Part shown: one piece after another, positions 10,202 to 16,765 of the stretch
Layout: the number at the start of each line of letters is the position of its first letter
How positions within the stretch are numbered: position 1 is the first letter of the stretch
Assembly: GCF_900103405.1 (NCBI RefSeq)
Contig: NZ_FNHX01000001.1
Location: 310,001-374,000 of the forward strand
DNA from: Polaromonas sp. JS666
Lineage (GTDB): Bacteria; Pseudomonadota; Gammaproteobacteria; Burkholderiales; Burkholderiaceae_C
Direction: 5' to 3'
Length of the DNA stretch: 64,000 nucleotides
The notes under the pieces: generated by a model
Told to the model about the DNA's origin: nothing
Database searches by the model: none
What the model saw: only the letters and a program-made list of their open reading frames with translations
Program-made: the position numbers and the translations under genes

Positions 10202-11484
10202 GGCTGTTCCTTGGGTTGCGACGGCATGTTGTGTTCGGGGACGAGAAAGTTGAGCTGGGCCCAGGAGCGCGCGGTTTCCATTTCGAGCGTCAGGGCCTGC
10301 ATACGGATGTCAATCTCATCGCGGCGTGCTGCGAGCGCGCCGCTCAGGTCGCTCTTGCCCGTGCGGTAGCTGGTCAATGCGGCCTCGGTGCGCTGACGGG
10401 CTGTGGGGATCAGCTCGTTGCGGTACCGGGTTAGCCGGTCCTTGCCCGTTTGCCAGTCGTTCAGCCAACCACGGACTTCGGCTTCATGGCTACGCAGCAT
10501 GTCCTCGTAGCGGGCCTTGGCTTCGTCCACCAGGGCTAGCTTGGCGGCCAGTTCGCGGCTTTGGCGGTTCTTCTGGTCCCATTGCAATGGGATGGAGACG
10601 CCGATGGAGAGCATGTTGGAGTACGCCGGGCCGCGCTGGGCGTAGCTGGCCTCAATGCTCCAGTCGGCCTGCTTGTTCGCTTGCGCCAGCCTGGCGTCGG
10701 TTTCCACTGCATCAACCTCTGCACTCATGGCCAGCAGGTCAGGATGCTGCTTGAGGTGTTCGCTTGAAACCTCACTCTGCAGCGCTGTGGTTTGCCAGGG
10801 CGGTGAGCCCGAGAGAGGGCGCTCCGCATCCGGCGTGCCCACCCAGCGGGCCAGCATCAAGCCGGCGCTGCGTGACTGCCGGTCGATCTGGCTGAGCCTA
10901 TCCTCCAGCTGGATCACCGCGCTGCGGGCGGCGAACACATCGGCCTGACTGCCCCGGCCATTCCGAAACGCGATGTCGGCCGCCTGCACCTGCAGCCGGC
11001 CTTCTTCGACCTGTTGTTGCACTAACTCCCGCATTGCCTGCACGTAATAGCGGTCCAGCCAGGCCAGCGCGGTGTCGCGCTGCAGGTTGGCCAGGGTCAA
11101 CTGGCGCTGCGCCTGTACCCGCTGCGCGTCGCGTTCAAACCGTTCTGATCGCAGCTGGCGCTTCTCGGAGCGGGTGATTTCCTGCATGACGCCGATGCGG
11201 CGCATGGTCATGAAGTCGCGTGTCAGGCTGCCGCGGTCCGCGCCGTCGGCCGGCAGGTTGTCGATGCCGAATTTGAGCACAGGGTCAGGGAGCTGGCCGG
11301 CCGCGACGGCCTGCTCACGAGCAGCGGCAGTCAGCGCCCCTTGGGCGGCCAATTGCTGGGACCGGCCGACGGCGACGCGCTGCGCCTCGATCAGGGTCAA
11401 AGGGTCAGCGGCCCACGACGCGGACGCCATGGCCACCATCAAGGCAGCAGCGGCAGTCCGATAAATCGGAAAGGGAAAAAACAT
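10198..11484 (-). CDS. cusC: TolC-family outer-membrane channel, CusC type
   Basis: Outer-membrane efflux protein of the cus pump. The 428-residue protein has a signal peptide ending near 'ASWA' and two repeats of the long alpha-helical OEP domain, with typical motifs such as 'GVSIPLQW' in the second half. No lipobox cysteine is visible, unlike E. coli CusC, so this is probably a non-lipidated family member. It overlaps cusB by four bases. Upstream, a 12-bp stem-loop separates it from the small gene at 11561-11959, which is likely transcribed with it. Confidence 0.92.
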   Translation of the reverse strand: MFFPFPIYRTAAAALMVAMASASWAADPLTLIEAQRVAVGRSQQLAAQGALTAAAREQAVAAGQLPDPVLKFGIDNLPADGADRGSLTRDFMTMRRIGVMQEITRSEKRQLRSERFERDAQRVQAQRQLTLANLQRDTALAWLDRYYVQAMRELVQQQVEEGRLQVQAADIAFRNGRGSQADVFAARSAVIQLEDRLSQIDRQSRSAGLMLARWVGTPDAERPLSGSPPWQTTALQSEVSSEHLKQHPDLLAMSAEVDAVETDARLAQANKQADWSIEASYAQRGPAYSNMLSIGVSIPLQWDQKNRQSRELAAKLALVDEAKARYEDMLRSHEAEVRGWLNDWQTGKDRLTRYRNELIPTARQRTEAALTSYRTGKSDLSGALAARRDEIDIRMQALTLEMETARSWAQLNFLVPEHNMPSQPKEQP

Positions 11485-11509
11485 AAAACCTCCAGAGCAC
11501 GAATAACGA

Positions 11510-11541
11510 CCTGTCGATGCACAAAAAATGCATCAGACAGG
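11510..11541 (-). repeat. stem-loop in the cusC leader
   Basis: CCTGTC + GATGCA pairs with TGCATC + GACAGG around a 7-base loop, with one bulged A: a 12-bp stem. It sits between the small gene at 11561 and the cusC start at 11484. The T-run on the minus strand falls in the loop rather than after the stem, so it is not a classical terminator. An RNA-processing or attenuation element is possible. Confidence 0.5.
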
Positions 11542-11560
11542 AGCTAGGCGGCCTGGGAGG

Positions 11561-11959
11561 TCAGAGGCGGAAGCAGCAGTTCCGGATAGAGACAGGGGGC
11601 GCGGTGGTGCGCTGTAGATGAGGCGCCTGTAGCGGCGCTTCAGAAAACGCCGGGATGGCGACCTGCAAACTGAAGTCGGCAGGCAAGGCACCAATGGAAA
11701 CAGGGGAGGGCAGTTCGTGCTTATCGGCAGACTGTTGACCGGCCTGACAGTGTGCTTGGCACAGGTTGGGTTGCTGGTCGTCCATGCTGAGTGGCATGGA
11801 CTCGGCGCAGGGCATGCCTGCTTCGGCCATCGCGGCCGCCTCGGCGATTTTTGAGCCGGAACCGGGGCAAATGTAGCCCGCCACCGCCAGCTGCATGAAC
11901 AGCAGGCTGACCAGTGCGAGGAGCACTGTGATCAGGCGGTGGCGACGGTTTCGGATCAT
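11561..11959 (-). CDS. small exported cysteine/histidine-rich protein of the cus operon
   Basis: A 132-residue protein with a membrane or signal segment at about 9-28 and scattered cysteines, including 'LCQAHCQAG' and a 'CC' near the C-terminus. It resembles DUF2946-type proteins that commonly precede copper-efflux operons; that assignment is tentative. It is on the same strand as cusC with 76 bases between and is probably the first gene of the operon. Metal-dependent function is inferred only from context and residue content. Confidence 0.65.
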   Translation of the reverse strand: MIRNRRHRLITVLLALVSLLFMQLAVAGYICPGSGSKIAEAAAMAEAGMPCAESMPLSMDDQQPNLCQAHCQAGQQSADKHELPSPVSIGALPADFSLQVAIPAFSEAPLQAPHLQRTTAPPVSIRNCCFRL

Positions 11960-12078
11960 GGTTTAAGTTTAACGGACATGTTGTGACTGGTAGTGCAAGG
12001 AAAAGTTCCACCACGGACAAGACATCAAAGATTCACGCCGTTATCGCACTGGATTCGACAGCGCGCCTTTCGAAGCAT

Positions 12079-12459
12079 TTAAGAGCGGGAAAATGCGAAT
12101 ACCAAGCCTGCCACCGCTGCGACAAATGCGACCCAACGCACTTGCACACTGCGCGGCTCTTCACCGATCAACCAATTGATGAACGTCTCACAGTTCCATT
12201 GCAAAAGGTCATACTGTCGTGGGTTCCTTCTTGCCGCATCAAGACGTGCACGGACATCGAAGTGCGTTGAAGGTGATAGCTCTTGCATCGTTTCTACGTC
12301 CATGCCGGCGCTGAACATATTGACCGGGATGAGCCGAACGCCCCCCTCACTAAACTCCGCGACCAGGCCTTCGGGAAGCAACAGACCGTAATGCCACACC
12401 AGGCCCTGGAACTTGCGCCGCCGGATGACGAACATCTTTGAAACATTGAATCCGAACAT
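12079..12459 (-). CDS. LRAT/NlpC-P60-like protein with C-terminal membrane segment
   Basis: This 126-residue protein contains 'WHYGLLLP' and, about 70 residues later, 'QWNCETFINWL', the His and NC...F layout of the lecithin-retinol-acyltransferase (LRAT) branch of the NlpC/P60 fold. The last about 18 residues are a hydrophobic helix, suggesting a tail anchor. It is separated by 7 bases from the upstream XRE gene, so the two form an operon. The target (acyl transfer or peptide/ester hydrolysis) cannot be read from sequence. A toxin or defence role is possible but unproven. Confidence 0.7.
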   Translation of the reverse strand: MFGFNVSKMFVIRRRKFQGLVWHYGLLLPEGLVAEFSEGGVRLIPVNMFSAGMDVETMQELSPSTHFDVRARLDAARRNPRQYDLLQWNCETFINWLIGEEPRSVQVRWVAFVAAVAGLVFAFSRS

Positions 12460-12466
12460 GACTTCC

Positions 12467-12730
12467 TCACTTTACTGTGAACAACCACGCCAAAGCGGCG
12501 ACAACTCCTGCTCCCACTAACAACCTCTTGATTTCCTCGGCTGCTTGCTTTTGCTTGGCCTCCACAGCGCGCTCAAACTGCTGAAGCAATGCCTCCTGAT
12601 AAGCGCTCGGTGCCACGATGCCCCGCTCCCACTTCGAGATCGTCATGAAATGCGCGCCGAACAGCTGGGCGAATTCAGCCTGCGACAGATTCATGTTCTT
12701 TCGGAGGGTGGCGATGGACAGTGGTGTCAC
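12467..12730 (-). CDS. XRE-family HTH regulator with C-terminal membrane helix
   Basis: An 87-residue protein with an N-terminal HTH of the HigA/XRE type ('LSQAEFAQLFGAHFMTISKWERG', residues about 15-37), a charged linker rich in Gln/Lys, and a C-terminal hydrophobic stretch ('GAGVVAALAWLF'). A membrane-tethered XRE protein is unusual. The start is GTG at 12730. A 14-bp palindrome at 12751-12764, just upstream, is a natural autoregulatory operator. It precedes the LRAT-like gene by 7 bases, resembling a regulator-toxin pair. Confidence 0.75.
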   Translation of the reverse strand: MTPLSIATLRKNMNLSQAEFAQLFGAHFMTISKWERGIVAPSAYQEALLQQFERAVEAKQKQAAEEIKRLLVGAGVVAALAWLFTVK

Positions 12731-12750
12731 TTTGGAGTACAGCTAAAGAT

Positions 12751-12764
12751 TAAGCTATAGCTTA
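12751..12764. promoter_or_regulatory. palindrome, putative XRE operator
   Basis: TAAGCTATAGCTTA is a perfect 14-bp palindrome 21 bases upstream of the GTG of the XRE gene. Its position in the only gap between the XRE operon and the convergent end of the recombinase gene fits an operator bound by the XRE protein. Confidence 0.55.
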
Positions 12765-12849
12765 GTTACATGACACCCAACCGTCAAGAGCTTTTTTCAA
12801 GACTGACGGCGCAGAAGCTGAACTTGGGCAAATGGCCCTCGGTGTCGTA

Positions 12850-13908
12850 CTACGGTAGGAGGTTCGCTGCGGCAGTCTTCACAGAGGCATCGGCGCGAAA
12901 ATATCCCATCACCGTCGCCACGCTATGGTGTCCCGTCATGGCCATGGTGTCGGCCAGCGTCACTTGTTGCCGTCCAGCTTCGGTCACAAAACCCGATCGC
13001 AACGAGTGCGCTGAATAACTACCGGCGACTCCCGCGAGTTCACATCGCTCCTTGACGATGGCCCGAACCGCGGCGGGGGAGAGCGCCTCACCTAGGTGCC
13101 CGCCTTTGCGCACGCTCCGAAAAATCGCCCCCGCCTCAATCCCGCTAGCCTGCAGCCAGGCCGTCAGCGCCGCGGCCGCCGCTCCGAGCAGCGGCTTGTT
13201 GTTCTCTGGCAGGTCCACGCCCGCCTGGTTGGTCTTGGAATACGCCAGGTTGTAGACAAAGCCCTCGGGGATCGGTTTGAGGAATTGCATGTCCGCTCCC
13301 GTGACCTCGGAGCGCCGGCGCCCGCCGCTGGCCCAGGCAAACAGCAGCAGGGCGCGGTCTCGCTTGCCGCGCAGCGAGTCGTTGCAGGTGGCCAGGATGG
13401 CCTGCAGGGGATCCTTGGTCAGCGCCTCTTTCTTCTGAGGGAGGGCGCCGCGCTTGGCGTAGGCCTTGCGCGTGCGTGACAGCAGCTCTCGTACCGTGGG
13501 GTCCTGGCAGGGATTTTTTAGTTCGCGCACCTGGTGCGCCTTGGACAGCACGGCAATCCGGTGGACCAGGGTGTTGTGGGCCAGCGCGCCCAGTTTGCCC
13601 TTGTAGCCGGCCTGGACCAGCGTCTGGTCGATCAGGGCCGGCAGCTCGGACACCAAGCCCTTGTCCGTCGTGCGTTCGGCATGGTCGACGATGAACTGCA
13701 GCACACAAGGGGAGGGCACTGGCAGCTGAATCTGGCCGCCATAACGAATGCCGTACCAAGCGGCCCAATAGCGCAGGGCACTTTTGTAGCTGGCCATGGT
13801 GTTTTTCGACTCACCCTCGCGCAGCAGATCCTCGACCGCACGCCGCGTGACGTCGCTGAGCTCCGTCGGCTGCAGGGCCGGGACTTTTTGGAGGGCTGGC
13901 AGGCGCAT
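12850..13908 (-). CDS. tnpS: tyrosine recombinase, TnpS-like
   Basis: Site-specific recombinase of the integrase family, 352 residues. It has an N-terminal SAM-like core-binding domain (about 18-110). The catalytic domain shows the first Arg in 'ASGGRRRSEV', the HxxR box in 'SAHSLRSGF', the second His in 'TGHHSVATVMGYF', and the Tyr in the same segment. Divergent transcription from a KfrA-like coiled-coil gene across a palindromic gap is the tnpS-rst-tnpT arrangement of Tn4651/Tn5041-type transposons, where TnpS and TnpT resolve cointegrates. The name rests on this layout and on family-level similarity. Confidence 0.85.
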   Translation of the reverse strand: MRLPALQKVPALQPTELSDVTRRAVEDLLREGESKNTMASYKSALRYWAAWYGIRYGGQIQLPVPSPCVLQFIVDHAERTTDKGLVSELPALIDQTLVQAGYKGKLGALAHNTLVHRIAVLSKAHQVRELKNPCQDPTVRELLSRTRKAYAKRGALPQKKEALTKDPLQAILATCNDSLRGKRDRALLLFAWASGGRRRSEVTGADMQFLKPIPEGFVYNLAYSKTNQAGVDLPENNKPLLGAAAAALTAWLQASGIEAGAIFRSVRKGGHLGEALSPAAVRAIVKERCELAGVAGSYSAHSLRSGFVTEAGRQQVTLADTMAMTGHHSVATVMGYFRADASVKTAAANLLP

Positions 13909-14032
13909 GTTCGGCTAAGGGCGGATTTTTGATTAATCTCATACATGCTATGTATGATGTATTACACAATTACCAAATAGATCACGATAACAATCTCTTA
14001 TCGCTGGTAAATATACCCACTGGAGCCAGGTC
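13909..14032. other. putative rst resolution site between tnpS and tnpT
   Basis: This 124-base AT-rich gap holds two inverted repeats: TCATACAT-gct-ATGTATGA at 13939-13957, and CGATAA-N7-TTATCG at 13985-14003. The second has the arm-spacer geometry of a tyrosine-recombinase core; the first could be the TnpT-binding site or an operator. In Tn4651 the resolution site rst lies in the same place. Divergent promoters for both genes must also be here. Confidence 0.6.
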
Positions 14033-14956
14033 ATGCAATCGAAAAGTACGAGAGGTGTTCAGCAGGACGAAGTGTGGGCCGCAGCTGATGCCTTGATCGC
14101 CGCCGGCGAACGGCCAACGATTGAGCGAGTGCGCCTCAAGATCGGCCGTGGCTCACCAAATACCGTTAGTCCCATGCTGGAGACGTGGTTTGCCACTCTG
14201 GGGCCCCGGCTCGGGGTTGCGCTAGCAGGCGCCCAGGTAGAGGAGGGCGCGCCCAAAGAACTACGCCAGGCGCTGGACAAAATCTGGGCCGCAACTCTTG
14301 CGTCCGCGCGTGACGAAGCGGATAGGGCGCTCGAGCCCGAGCGCGACAGGCTTGCCCAACAAGGCCTGAAACTGGATATCGCGCGTCAGGAGCTCCTACA
14401 GCGGGAAGCTGCGCTCACCGAACGGGGTATCGCCTTAGAACATGCCCTGGAGTTGGCTAAGTCCCAGTTGCGAGACCAGGCCGCTCAGCTTCAAAAGGCT
14501 GGCCGCGACCTGGCGCAAGCCCGCAGCAGCCTCGCCAATCTGATTCAGGAGCGCGATGCGGGCAGGCGGCAGTTCGACGAACAGCTTCGCGCGCTAGCTG
14601 AGGAGCGCCAGCGCATCGAGCAGCGGGCGTCGGCTAACGAAAAGCGCCTTCTGGAAGAGGTGGATCGCGCTCGTCAGGAGGCGAAATACTCGGCACGGAT
14701 GCTCAAAGAAACCATTGAGCGCCACGAGGCCAGCCGCCAAGAATTGGATGCTACGCAGACTAAGCTGGAGGAGAGGGTTCATCGCGCGGACATCGATTTG
14801 GCAACACTGCGAGAACGAATACAAGCCAGCGAATCGCTAGTTATTGAATTGCGCAAAGCCGCTCATGCTAATCAGACCTCAGGAGTCGCCAAGAAAAAAG
14901 GATTGCATGGTAAAGCAACTGCGACGCGCGGAGCGGCGTCTTCAAAACGCTCATAG
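14033..14956 (+). CDS. tnpT: KfrA-like DNA-binding coiled-coil protein, TnpT-like
   Basis: A 307-residue protein with an N-terminal KfrA-type DNA-binding region (about 8-60: 'VWAAADALIAAGERPTIERVR' and 'GSPNTV'), then a long Glu/Arg/Gln-rich coiled coil from about 85 to 275 and a basic tail. This domain order and its divergence from a tyrosine recombinase match TnpT, the accessory DNA-binding protein for cointegrate resolution in Tn4651-type elements. KfrA-like proteins also occur on plasmids, so a partition or nucleoid role is the alternative. Confidence 0.8.
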   Translation: MQSKSTRGVQQDEVWAAADALIAAGERPTIERVRLKIGRGSPNTVSPMLETWFATLGPRLGVALAGAQVEEGAPKELRQALDKIWAATLASARDEADRALEPERDRLAQQGLKLDIARQELLQREAALTERGIALEHALELAKSQLRDQAAQLQKAGRDLAQARSSLANLIQERDAGRRQFDEQLRALAEERQRIEQRASANEKRLLEEVDRARQEAKYSARMLKETIERHEASRQELDATQTKLEERVHRADIDLATLRERIQASESLVIELRKAAHANQTSGVAKKKGLHGKATATRGAASSKRS

Positions 14957-15013
14957 TCGAACGCTCCAGGCGTAAGATTCTTTACTCCATAGCTTCTTAA
15001 AGGCAGACTTCCG

Positions 15014-15499
15014 GTGTTAAATGCGCGAAGCATGGTGGACAACATAGCAATTGAAGTACTGAGGGAACTCAAGTGCCTTCGCACGCCAGGCTTTGCAGGC
15101 ATAGGCGTGGTGTTTTACAAACCACCGTTAAAGTTGCCAATTGCTCCTTTGGGAAGGTCCGGCACGACAAAACCTCCTCTGCCAATTCATGGCATGCACG
15201 AAATTGCCACAACGCTCGCGTCTGTGTCGGATAGAGCATCCCCCTGGCACGATGGCTTTCACCTAGTTGACGCTCAGTCTCTTGCGTTAACCCACATCGC
15301 ACAATTTATCGCACCACCCCTAGACCATGTACCGGAGATCGCTGCCGATGATCAGCCGGCCGGTGCGCGTCAAATGACAGCGCTATTGACTTCAAGGCTT
15401 CCATGCGTTATTTCGGTGGCCCTGCTCTCGGCTGCCGGTGAGGCTAGCTTTTATTCTGATGGAATGCTACATATGCTTTTGGGTAACCAGTATGAATAA
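15014..15499 (+). CDS. diadenylate-cyclase-like (DAC/DisA_N fold) protein
   Basis: Residues 75-155 can be laid on the DAC domain of CdaA/DisA: 'SPWHDGFHLVD' for the HDGA motif (HDG at 79-81), 'AQFIAPPL' for the ACYLPL strand, and 'AGARQMTA' (116-123) for the GTRHRAA motif, followed by a strand and a 'G...YSDGMLH' tail. DAC enzymes make c-di-AMP from two ATP. The Asp of DGA and the first Arg are kept, but His-Arg of RHR are replaced by Gln-Met, so catalysis may be altered or lost. The start is GTG at 15014; an ATG at 15032 is an alternative. The 3' end overlaps the effector gene by 8 bases. The fold assignment is my own alignment by eye. Confidence 0.68.
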   Translation: MLNARSMVDNIAIEVLRELKCLRTPGFAGIGVVFYKPPLKLPIAPLGRSGTTKPPLPIHGMHEIATTLASVSDRASPWHDGFHLVDAQSLALTHIAQFIAPPLDHVPEIAADDQPAGARQMTALLTSRLPCVISVALLSAAGEASFYSDGMLHMLLGNQYE

Positions 15500-16193
15500 C
15501 CTGAGTTTGACGTTGACCGAGTTTCAGCGATTGCATAAGGTGTTTGCAACGCTGACAGTGCTCGCTTGGGCGCTTATCTTCCTCTCCCAATGGCAACTAA
15601 TGGGAACAGACCCGATCACAGCAGGGTGGCGCTCCTTCACTGCTGCATTGACGATCATCACTTTTGTGTTCGGCGCCTTTTACAAGCTGGCGTGGAAATC
15701 CTCTCTCATCGCCAGATGGATGGGGCGTCCGATTGTTCACGGCGTATGGCGCGGAGTGCTTCTTTCGGACTACAAGAGGAGCAAGGAAAACCCACTCGAA
15801 ATCCCGATCATCTTCGTCATCCGGCAGACCTACCTGACACTGTCCATTGAATCTTTCACAAATTCGCAAGAAGGGGAATCAAAGCTTGAAGCACTGATAC
15901 GAAATACGCGAACAGAATCGACACGGCTTAGCTATGTTTTTGAGCTAAAGCGTTACTACGGCAGCGAAAACAAACTAACCATTGGCGCCGGACAGCTACG
16001 CCTGCAAGACGACAATACTGTTCTGCGCGGCTCCTATTGGACAAATACTCCAACACATGGGGAACTCAGGCTTAAGCTGATGTCCCGTGATTGCGAGGGA
16101 GTTGACTGCTATGAGGTAGCAGAGAGACGCTTCCCTGCTGAACGAATTTCGCTCCAAGGCCCAAGCTCTGCAGTGACGCAGAACGAGAATTAA
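15492..16193 (+). CDS. cap15: Cap15-like 2TM + beta-barrel effector (S-2TMbeta)
   Basis: A 233-residue protein with two hydrophobic helices (about 18-34 and 48-68) followed by a strand-rich domain (about 85-225). The strand domain opens with 'GVWRGVL' and contains 'IFVIRQTYLTLSIESF' and 'STRLSYVFELKRYY', the pattern of the SMODS-associated 2TM-beta family (Cap15, and the OptE effector of Panoptes). In CBASS the barrel binds a cyclic dinucleotide and the protein then disrupts the inner membrane. The start at 15492 lies inside the end of the DAC-like gene (8-base overlap), implying coupled translation and joint function. Confidence 0.8.
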   Translation: MNNLSLTLTEFQRLHKVFATLTVLAWALIFLSQWQLMGTDPITAGWRSFTAALTIITFVFGAFYKLAWKSSLIARWMGRPIVHGVWRGVLLSDYKRSKENPLEIPIIFVIRQTYLTLSIESFTNSQEGESKLEALIRNTRTESTRLSYVFELKRYYGSENKLTIGAGQLRLQDDNTVLRGSYWTNTPTHGELRLKLMSRDCEGVDCYEVAERRFPAERISLQGPSSAVTQNEN

Positions 16194-16196
16194 ACG

Positions 16197-16715
16197 ATGT
16201 GGCGCTGCATTCCAGGTATGGCTGAAGAAATTCGCCGCTGCGAGGCCGCCGGCGCTACTGCGGCCGCCCTCGCAATGGCGTTCATCAGCATAGATACCAT
16301 GACATTCCTCTCACTCCCCGCCGGAGTTGAGGCGCAAGGCCGAATGGATTTTATAAACTGGGTGGATGCCTATCTGAAGGGGCACCCTGATCAACCATAT
16401 CAGTATCGGGGGATCGACGTCTATGGCGCCCGGTGCGCGATGCTCCATTCGTTTGGGTCTGCAGCCCAATTTCATGACCGCTATGGTGAGGCCTTACTGT
16501 TTGGCTACCACGATGGAGGCATGCACATGCATAACCCAGAAGTCGACCCACGACTGGTGATGATTGGGTCGGCCTCGTTCTTGAACGACGTCGTTTCAGC
16601 ACTTTCCAACTTCATGGAGGCGTGTAGTACGTCGCCAGAACTGAAAGCCCGGGTAGAGCCACGCCTGGCGAGGGTCTTGGCAGTGGTTCCGCTACCGCCA
16701 AGCTGCCAGGCTTAG
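16197..16715 (+). CDS. unknown protein with HEPN-like Rx4H motif
   Basis: I cannot name this 172-residue protein. It starts three bases after the effector stop, so it belongs to the same operon. A mostly helical composition and the motif 'YGARCAMLH' (R79, H84), an Rx4H spacing of the kind used by HEPN ribonucleases, are the only hints. 'FINWVDAYL' precedes it by about 25 residues. An RNase, adaptor or immunity role is inference; the polar residue usual after the Arg in HEPN motifs is a Cys here, which weakens the case. Confidence 0.6.
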   Translation: MWRCIPGMAEEIRRCEAAGATAAALAMAFISIDTMTFLSLPAGVEAQGRMDFINWVDAYLKGHPDQPYQYRGIDVYGARCAMLHSFGSAAQFHDRYGEALLFGYHDGGMHMHNPEVDPRLVMIGSASFLNDVVSALSNFMEACSTSPELKARVEPRLARVLAVVPLPPSCQA

Positions 16716-16731
16716 CTATTGCGATTGGCTG

Positions 16732-16751
16732 AGCGGCCGGTGTAAGCCGCT
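16732..16751. terminator. weak hairpin between convergent genes
   Basis: AGCGGC pairs with GCCGCT around an 8-base loop in the 50-base gap between the HEPN-like gene and the convergent CD-NTase gene. No real T-run follows on either strand, so terminator function is tentative. Confidence 0.3.
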
Positions 16752-16765
16752 TCATCACTCGCACG

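Noticed and set aside
12770-13018. Small plus-strand frame near the recombinase end
   Set aside because: It mostly overlaps the C-terminal coding part of the tyrosine recombinase and contains no recognisable motif.
13939-13957. Calling the first palindrome the TnpS crossover core
   Set aside because: Its spacer is only 3 bases, short for a tyrosine recombinase; the second repeat fits better.
15014-15499. Reading this gene as an mCpol (OptS) of Panoptes
   Set aside because: No GGDD-type palm motif is visible; the HDG and GAR segments fit a DAC fold better.
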